DNA of 64,000 nt from Pomacea canaliculata (taxonomy: Eukaryota > Mollusca > Gastropoda > Architaenioglossa > Ampullariidae): positions 3,224,001-3,288,000 of the forward strand of contig NC_037595.1 of the NCBI RefSeq assembly GCF_003073045.1, in the 5' to 3' direction. The translations under genes were made by a program, and so were the position numbers. This document shows, one piece after another, positions 58,101 through 64,000 of the stretch. Numbering within the stretch: position 1 is the stretch's first letter; each line of letters opens with the position of its first letter. A model generated the notes under the pieces. The model made no database searches. It saw only the letters and a program-made list of their open reading frames with translations, and was not told the origin of the DNA.

Positions 58101-58163
58101 ATGCTGACGTTTTGTCGTGCGGCGGTTCCGGTCGCCCGGCCTTTGTTTAGAGTGGCCCGCCGG
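58101..58163 (+). CDS. Candidate first coding exon with a mitochondrial targeting presequence
   Basis: An ATG at 58,101 (G at -3) opens 21 codons ending at a strong donor (CGCCGG followed by GTAAGC) in phase 0. The peptide begins MLTFCRAAVPVARPLFRV and ends ARR. It has five Arg, no acidic residue and alternating hydrophobic and basic residues, the classic make-up of a matrix-targeting presequence. The upstream 100 bp is GC-rich with an inverted CCAAT (ATTGG, about 58,074). The exon at 58,763 enters in the matching phase. The protein cannot be named, since only the presequence and a few residues are visible. Confidence 0.38.
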
Positions 58164-58762
58164 GTAAGCCCTCGGTACAGTCTGACGAGTGCCGGCACCG
58201 GGGCCGCCATCAGCACCCCCACCAACACCTCTGCGGCGACAGCTGTGCCGGGGGTCGGGGAAGGTGCTTGCCATAGGGGAAAGGGAGGGTCTGACAAGGA
58301 GGTAGGACGGGAGAGGGCTGAAGCCGGTAGCAGAAGGTGAAAAAAGTCCCGGCTAAAGAAAGAATGAAATTTCAAGATAAACGGTAATTTTTATCTCTTG
58401 AACTCCCAACCCTGATTATTTCTGATTATTTTTTTTTCAAGTCCTCCTCTCTATATTCATGATAATTCTGTAAGTGGCCATGTGTATTGGAGACGATAAA
58501 CCAATGCAGTCCTTTAGAAAACAATAAACCAGAACAAACACCACGAGAAAAAGAGAAACACAAAGTTTTGAATAAAGAAACTTTGACTTTCGGATTGGCA
58601 GCCTCAACTTCTGCTGCTGAAAATATTGAATGATTGGAAACATCGCGTACACACACATCAACATCCTCCCGATGCAGCCCTCGCCACACCATGACCCCCT
58701 GTGACGTCATCGGACATCAAAGGCACGCCCGGGGTCAACGGTCGCTTTGATGTGTGCTGCAG

Positions 58763-58827
58763 CTGTCCTTTATATCAACGCGGAAGTCTGTCCACCCTGG
58801 GCGTGTGCAGCGGGACCACCCGGGGTG
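58763..58827 (+). CDS. Candidate second exon of the presequence gene
   Basis: Between an acceptor (GATGTGTGCTGCAG) and a donor (CCGGGGTG followed by GTAAGG). Entered in phase 0, it encodes 21 codons (LSFISTRKSVHPGRVQRDHP and G) and leaves in phase 2. Joined to the 58,101 exon it extends an acid-poor presequence with a typical R-x-LSF..S cleavage-region look. The implied intron is 599 bp. The polypyrimidine tract is mediocre. A CRE octamer (TGACGTCA) lies 60 bp upstream, at about 58,702. Confidence 0.3.
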
Positions 58828-60269
58828 GTAAGGGGACGCGTGAACACCACGTAACCGATAAAGTCGTTGACAAGAGGGAGGGCGCACGACGAGTGGTCGC
58901 GCGTGACGGAAACAAAGGGCTCCAGGTGGCGCGGACGGTTGACCTCCACGCGACTGGCGCGTGCGACCAGCAGGAGGTCGGTGGCGAGAATGAGAGACTA
59001 ACACTCGGTCACCTCGTTACGCCATCACAGACGACTGAGGGCGATGTGACAGCAGGTGAGCAACGAGCCCCTCGCACCCACAGCTGCCTGCAGACCATGG
59101 CACAGGACAAAGGGACGCTAGTGTTTGTTTGTTTGTTTGTTTGTTTGTTTGTTACTGTGTGCGGAAGTCAGTGCCTGGACTAGTGTAAGCTATTACATTA
59201 AGGTATAGAAATATCGAACATTATTCTTTAATGGATTTCGAACGGACGAACAAAAGAAAAAGCTTTGTCTGATAAAACTAGTTTGGGTTAGTGAGGTCTT
59301 TGTGTACTTAACTATAAAATTCCTTTTACATCCTCACACATCTCCTGAGACCATAAACCCAGCGACCCTCGGACAGTGCCGCGGTGGAGTCGATCAAAGA
59401 TGATTTGCCGCAGCCTGAGGACATACGATGAACAATGACAAAAGCGAAAAATTATTATCATTAATGCCATTCTTATCTTCAATGTCACCATTATTATTGT
59501 CTTATGTTATGTAACACTGTTTTATATTTACTTTTTATTTTATATTAATTCCAAGTCAGTATGAGCAAATTGAATGAGGAAATTGCCTTTTGTGTATAAT
59601 GGCAGTTTGACCATGCTTCCTTCCCCAAAGGAGTGAATGAATCAAGTTAATGTCTAAAACATGTTTAGAAGAAACAGGCTAAGGGAGTTAAGGTGATGTG
59701 TGGATTTTAATTGGATTATTTGCGGAACGCATGAATCCTTACATGTAGACTACTTAGAATTGTTTATCTTTTTCATTTTAGAATTGTTTTTTTTTCTCAT
59801 TTTGATAGCTGATGCATTGCAAAATCAGTTGAATAATTTATAAACAGATTAAATCACCTTGTACTTAAAAATAAAGAAAGATTGATCCACCTTGTACTTA
59901 AAGTAACAATAAAGATAATATAGCTTTTCATGAGGGTGTTTCTAAAGACAAGAAAAATAAAACTGATTCATTGGGCTGCTGGTATACCGGTTGTTTACAT
60001 TTATCCCTTTATTTATATTAAAGGGCAGTACCTAAACTATATTGCTGTCTTCGAATATTAGTGAATGTAATATATTATTACAATTTTTTTTTAAACCTCG
60101 ACTGTGAGGTTCCTATGCTATCCACGGTATCCCACTTCCAAATGCTACAGTAATGTTAATTGCCGTTATATAACCACTCTCACGTACATGCTTCTATTAA
60201 TTAAGATGTAGTCAGCGATCAATTAAAAAAATACTCAAAAACTCATGGATGGACGCAATAAATAATAAT
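58828..60269. other. Non-coding or intronic, turning AT-rich
   Basis: CpG-rich to about 59.1 kb, then AT-rich. No further exon of the presequence gene is recognised. The (GTTT)n run is listed separately. Confidence 0.45.
59121..59152. repeat. (GTTT)n microsatellite
   Basis: About eight perfect GTTT units. Confidence 0.95.
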
Positions 60270-60490
60270 AAACACACAGGTAAATTCACTCACGCACCCA
60301 CCCACCAATCCACACACACACACAGAAACGCACACACAATCATGCACATACATATACAAACACATTCACACAAATATAAGCACGCGCTTATATGCATGTT
60401 AGCGCACTCACAATCACGAACGCAAGGCTATTAGTAAACATTAGCACACACATGCACCAAGTAAAAACACACACAGACACACAGACGCGC
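60270..60490. repeat. Degenerate CA-rich tract
   Basis: About 220 bp of broken CACA, CACGCA and ACATAC words. An old, mutated CA microsatellite. Confidence 0.75.
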
Positions 60491-61009
60491 CTTGCATGTA
60501 GTAGATCATAAATCAAATCTTATTGTCTGAATATGTCTTAATGAATATTTTTATTTTGAAGCAAAACAAAATTTTTTAAAAATCTGTATTGAAAAGGAAT
60601 TAAATTAAATTAAAACCTTCAAAAAGAAAAACAATTGCAAGGAAACAGTCAACAAATGGAAAAGCAGGAGGTGGTTATTGTAAAGTCGACCACATAAATT
60701 ATTATTTGCCTCCTTCAGCTCTCAAAACTTCCTTTCCATCAATTTTTATTCTCCACCTTCCCACCACCAAACGCACACAGACACAACTCCAGCTTCCATA
60801 TCGCAAGATAAGAGTATTAATCAAAGAACAAAAATGTCAATTTACAAGAATTTGTCAATATGTACATACTCCAAAAAGCTGCAAATTTTAGCTATTGCTG
60901 ACTTTAAAGCCAGGAGATACCTGTATCTAAGCACACGTAGCAGAAAATATACTGGCCTGGTAGAGTTGAACAACAGCTGTGGATCAGCAAGTGACAGCCC
61001 CAAACCAGT
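60491..61009. other. AT-rich non-coding, possible 3' end of the zinc-finger transcript
   Basis: Minus-strand AATAAA words occur near 60,549 and 60,744 and could end the zinc-finger mRNA if its 3' UTR spans the fossil fingers. No coding sequence is seen. Confidence 0.35.
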
Positions 61010-61890
61010 TACACACACACTGCAATAGAGAGGCTTTCCAATCCTCTCACTGTTTATCAGCATGTACCTTTTGAAGGAGGACAAGTTCCTAAAAGCAGTT
61101 TTACACATGATGCAAGGGTAAAGTTTTAACATCTCTGTGGCTTAACATGTGCATCTTTAAATGGTCTGCTCTCTTGAACTGCACTGCAGAGGCTTAGCAT
61201 CACTGTGAATCACCACATCGTATTATAAACCAAAAAATGACTTAAAGAAGTGCACCCACTGCACCAGTGAGTTTTAACACAGCAGTGAATGAACAAGTGC
61301 ATTAGAATTACTGAATCAAAGCCTCACAAGCATTGCACTAGCAAGGCTTAACACCTCCATGGATTAGCCCATGTGTTTTCAAAATAAATCATCTAAAATC
61401 AGCTTTCTTCATCTTGCAAGGATTGGAACTTGATAACAATTTTAAATACTATGCATATGACAGCAAACACTATTGTGAGTCTCCATATGTGGTTTTTAAT
61501 CAACCCAGTACCCAGATTATCATTTTCTACCCAGGCAAGGACTTTAAAGCAACTTTAGAAATGCTGCGATGGTAAGGTTTAGAAAGATTGTGAATCACCT
61601 TGTGTGTTTTTAAAAGTCTAAAAGAAACTTTGCATTCACTTCAGTGGTGGTTTTGCATCACTGTGAACCTCCATGTGCTTTTTCAAACAGAGAGATGATT
61701 TTAAGGCAGCTTTACACACACAGGACTGGTGAGATTCTACATTAATGTGGATCAGCATGTGTCTTTACAAACCAGATATGGACTTAAAAGGAATTTTACA
61801 CACAATGCACTAAGGCTTCTCATCACTGTGAAGCTGCTTGTGCTCTTCAAATGAGATAATCTGTTGAAGACAATTTTACACACATTGGAT
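61010..61890 (-). pseudogene. Decayed C2H2 zinc-finger array (about nine fossil modules)
   Basis: Downstream of the zinc-finger stop codon the minus strand continues with finger-shaped remnants about 75-110 bp apart, broken by stops and frameshifts. Readable pieces include CVCKIVFNRLSHLK (near 61,860), CIVCKIPFKSISGL then RHMLIH (near 61,790), HQSCVCKAALKSSLCLKKHM then EVHSDAKP (near 61,690), LKTHGLIHGGVKP (near 61,360), FKRADHLKMHMLSHRDVK (near 61,155) and YPCIMCKTAFRNLSSFKRYM (near 61,105). Linkers of the form H-S/R-D-x-K-P match those of the intact gene next door. The array once extended the protein or a tandem copy of it. It is now probably 3' UTR or intergenic. Confidence 0.8.
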
Positions 61891-61983
61891 TATGCACATG
61901 CACAGACCATAAGAAGACACAAACAAGAGACAACTCAAAATCATGCCCAGATTTAAGATTAAAGGTCAGAGCTTCAGCAAAGA

Positions 61984-63288
61984 CTACAAATTCCCAAGAG
62001 GAGGATGGATAATGTATTTTGTTTTTTGCTTAAAAGTCACATCCTTGTGGGTAAGCATGTGCCTTATCAAGTCAGATGACCACCTAAACGTTTTCCTACA
62101 TATGCTGCACTGGTAAAGTTTCACATCACTGTGATTCACCATGTGTTGTTTGAGATATTGAGGTTTTTTGAAGACTAGAGGACAGATATAACACTGCGGA
62201 GGTCTCATATCCCTGTGAGGCACAATATGTTGTTTTAAATGACTTGAAAGCTTAAAAGTACTTTTACATATGCTGCACTGGTAAGGTCTAACATTATTGT
62301 GGGTGGCCATGTGCAGTTTTAGGGCATCTAATCTTCTGAAATCTTTATGACAGACAGTACACTGGTGAGGTTTCTTGTCAATACACTGGTGAGGTCTTTC
62401 AACACTGTGGTGAGATCTCTTATTAATGTTAGTTTCTTTGTGCTGTTTTGAAGTATCTATTCTCTCTAACACAACGCTACATGGAGTACAACTGTAAGCT
62501 TTCAAATCTGAGTGCATCATCCTTTGTTTCTTGTGGATTTCTGTTGCTGTATCGATGGTTACTTCTGCAACAGTCTGATGAGTCTGATGTTGATTTTCTT
62601 TCACCTCAGGAGTTATGCATCTAGCAACACTCATTTCTAGACTATTCTCATCAATGTTATTCTGCCACATTGCATACTGACCAGGCGACCCTGTCTCAGT
62701 CTTCACCATGGGACAATCATCTTGTTCTTCTTGCTTAAATAGAAGCTGCTCTTCTATCTTTGCACACTTCACAAGATGCTGCTCAGACTTAATTGAACAG
62801 GTGACATCTTGGCAGTGGTACTCCACTTTCACTGCATTCTTATGGCTGCAATCTGTTTTAATACAATAGGCATCTTGAGGATTAAGCTCCAGTTTTACAG
62901 CATCCTCATGTTTCCAGTTTGATTCAGGAATATGCCAAGTATGCTCAGGTTTGATGTAAGCTGGAGCAGAAATGTTTTCAAGCTGCATACAGCTAATTGG
63001 TGAGCAATATGTCATATCTGAATCAGAACAAAATGAGCTTGTCTTAAGCATTACATTATCCTTTAAGTCTTCTTGTAGATCAGCTACAGACCTCGGTTCA
63101 GTCTTGATGCTGCGCACACATGAGACCTGCACTTGATTGTTTATGGCAGACATAGCTTCCTCTTCATCTACGATTACATGGGATTTTTTTTCTTCTTTTA
63201 TTGTTAAAGTACTGTCTGACTGAATCTGGACACAAGTCCTTATCTTCTTCATTTCTGGTGTCTCTGTCCCTGGTGCTATAACAAAAAC
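61984..63288 (-). CDS. C2H2 zinc-finger protein, main (last) coding exon
   Basis: A probable nuclear DNA-binding regulator. The exon starts after the acceptor TTTTAACATTGCAG (63,289) and stops at 61,984. The first ATG inside it (63,252) gives 422 residues; a start in an upstream exon is also possible. From that ATG: residues 1-240 are disordered with seven psi-K-x-E SUMO motifs (IKEE 18, IKTE 49, IKPE 100, VKLE 119, VKVE 141, IKSE 154, VKTE 183). A finger at 255-271 is degenerate, with its last His missing. Four intact fingers, C-x2-C-x12-H-x3-H, start at C298, C326, C354 and C382. Linkers (HNNVRPYQC, HRDMRPPQC, HSDVKLYQC) differ from TGEKP. Residues 115-134 and 137-156 are a tandem duplication around VKLE/VKVE. 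There is no KRAB, BTB or SCAN domain. Neither orthologue nor target is known. Confidence 0.9.
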   Translation of the reverse strand, partial: VFVIAPGTETPEMKKIRTCVQIQSDSTLTIKEEKKSHVIVDEEEAMSAINNQVQVSCVRSIKTEPRSVADLQEDLKDNVMLKTSSFCSDSDMTYCSPISCMQLENISAPAYIKPEHTWHIPESNWKHEDAVKLELNPQDAYCIKTDCSHKNAVKVEYHCQDVTCSIKSEQHLVKCAKIEEQLLFKQEEQDDCPMVKTETGSPGQYAMWQNNIDENSLEMSVARCITPEVKENQHQTHQTVAEVTIDTATEIHKKQRMMHSDLKAYSCTPCSVVLERIDTSKQHKETNINKRSHHSVERPHQCIDKKPHQCTVCHKDFRRLDALKLHMATHNNVRPYQCSICKSTFKLSSHLKQHIVPHRDMRPPQCYICPLVFKKPQYLKQHMVNHSDVKLYQCSICRKTFRWSSDLIRHMLTHKDVTFKQKTKYIIHPPLGNL

Positions 63289-63704
63289 CTGCAATGTTAA
63301 AATGTAAGAATAAATTAATCACGTTTTACATCTTTCTACTGCTCTTGTTTTCTTATCTGGTAAACTTTATATACAGTTCCACATGTAAAAGTAAAAATAC
63401 CATGCAGTTATATTAACAAAACCAGCTGCATACTAAAAACCTACTTAAAACTCCATTATTACTTGTAAAGAAATACTCTTTCTGTATGAAAGGCTAAAGG
63501 TGGTCAACCCCTCCTGTACACATGAATTTACCCTTTTGCAAAAAAATTATTAAAATAGCTAAACAAGATATAAAACAACAATTCAAATTGATTATAACAG
63601 ATCAAAATGTGTAGAAGTGAAAAATTTGCTTTAATCTTGCTTGAGAACTCACTTTTATGATAATGCAACCAAAATTAGGTATATGATGTGAAGTTTGGAA
63701 ACAG
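63289..63704 (-). other. Intron upstream of the zinc-finger exon
   Basis: AT-rich sequence beginning (minus strand, right to left) before the acceptor at 63,289. Any upstream exon is not recognised and may lie beyond the window. Confidence 0.4.
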
Positions 63705-63964
63705 TTTTTTTTTTTTTTTTCAAACATGGCGTGTTCCGAAAGTCAGGAGCTGATGAAAACCATTTTTACACCATTCGTGATCAAATTTTCCTTCATCTGA
63801 AGCAGGAATATCTCTGGGATGTTCTTTCTGTTCAACTTTTCATATGCATGATGTTCACGATCGTGTACAACATCAGAGACCGAGGTGAAGCATATATACG
63901 CGAACACTTCATGATTCTAGATCTCCAAGTTTATGTGCGATTCATATTATTTATTATTTCATAA
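63705..63964. other. T16 run adjoining an unassigned open segment
   Basis: A perfect T16 run (63,705-63,720) is followed by sequence open on both strands for about 50-80 codons (plus-strand frame to 63,964; minus-strand frame read towards the run). On the minus strand the segment ends in the A16, the shape of a retroposed fragment. On the plus strand CAAACATGGCG (63,722-63,732) resembles a start site, but its frame stops after 24 codons. I recognise no protein in either direction. Confidence 0.3.
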
Positions 63965-64000
63965 GAAAGATTTCAGACTAGTGAAGCAAATACTTTTGTG

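Noticed and set aside
57990-58340. Arg/Gly-rich 116-codon plus-strand frame and a 145-codon minus-strand frame over the same DNA
   Set aside because: Both are chance open frames of CpG-rich DNA; only the short ATG-to-donor segment at 58,101-58,163 is kept as a candidate exon.

Overview
The window is animal nuclear DNA, most likely from a mollusc (a gastropod would fit; this is inference). The evidence: spliced genes with GT-AG introns, an intron-bearing tRNA-Leu gene, tRNA-derived SINEs whose central block resembles the kind common in molluscs, a worn non-LTR retrotransposon 3' end, a short TTAGGG tract, abundant micro- and minisatellites, and very low coding density. There are no bacterial operons, phage genes or CRISPR arrays.

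Layout. 1-20 kb is mostly non-coding: an 18-copy 24-bp minisatellite (372-803), a promoter-like cluster of ETS and CRE sites (1.1-1.9 kb), a 12-bp array (8.4 kb), a 36-bp higher-order TCTG array (13.6 kb) and a SINE (15.6 kb). 20-22 kb holds GC-rich exon-like sequence, A-rich and (GGT)n tracts, and a candidate first exon for a signal-anchored membrane protein (21,868). 25-27 kb carries a second SINE and a LINE relic.

The best-supported gene from 27.8 to about 36 kb, on the minus strand, is a Cip/Kip cyclin-dependent kinase inhibitor (p27Kip1/Dacapo-like). Its first coding exon (35,241-35,712) encodes the whole CDK/cyclin-inhibitory domain. A 4.6-kb intron, a short last exon near 30.6 kb and a long AT-rich 3' UTR ending at an AATAAA near 27,846 are inferred. 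CCAAT boxes and a TCACGTGA E-box lie just upstream of exon 1.

39.7-40.3 kb holds an unidentified minus-strand gene fragment with good splice sites. tRNA-Leu(CAA) is at 42.5 kb and tRNA-Val(CAC) at 56.8 kb. A 30-bp minisatellite with a 152-bp duplicated block is at 49.8-50.25 kb. Three exon-like segments on opposing strands lie at 50.8-52.05 kb. A 12-bp minisatellite at 57.8 kb precedes a candidate first exon encoding a mitochondrial presequence (58,101), with a phase-matched second exon at 58,763.

The right end (about 61-63.3 kb, minus strand) carries the longest real coding exon: a C2H2 zinc-finger protein with four intact fingers and seven SUMO-consensus motifs. Its stop codon is followed by about 900 bp of decayed finger modules. 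The genes share no visible pathway; this is an ordinary animal chromosomal segment in which only the p27-like gene, the zinc-finger gene and the two tRNAs are secure.
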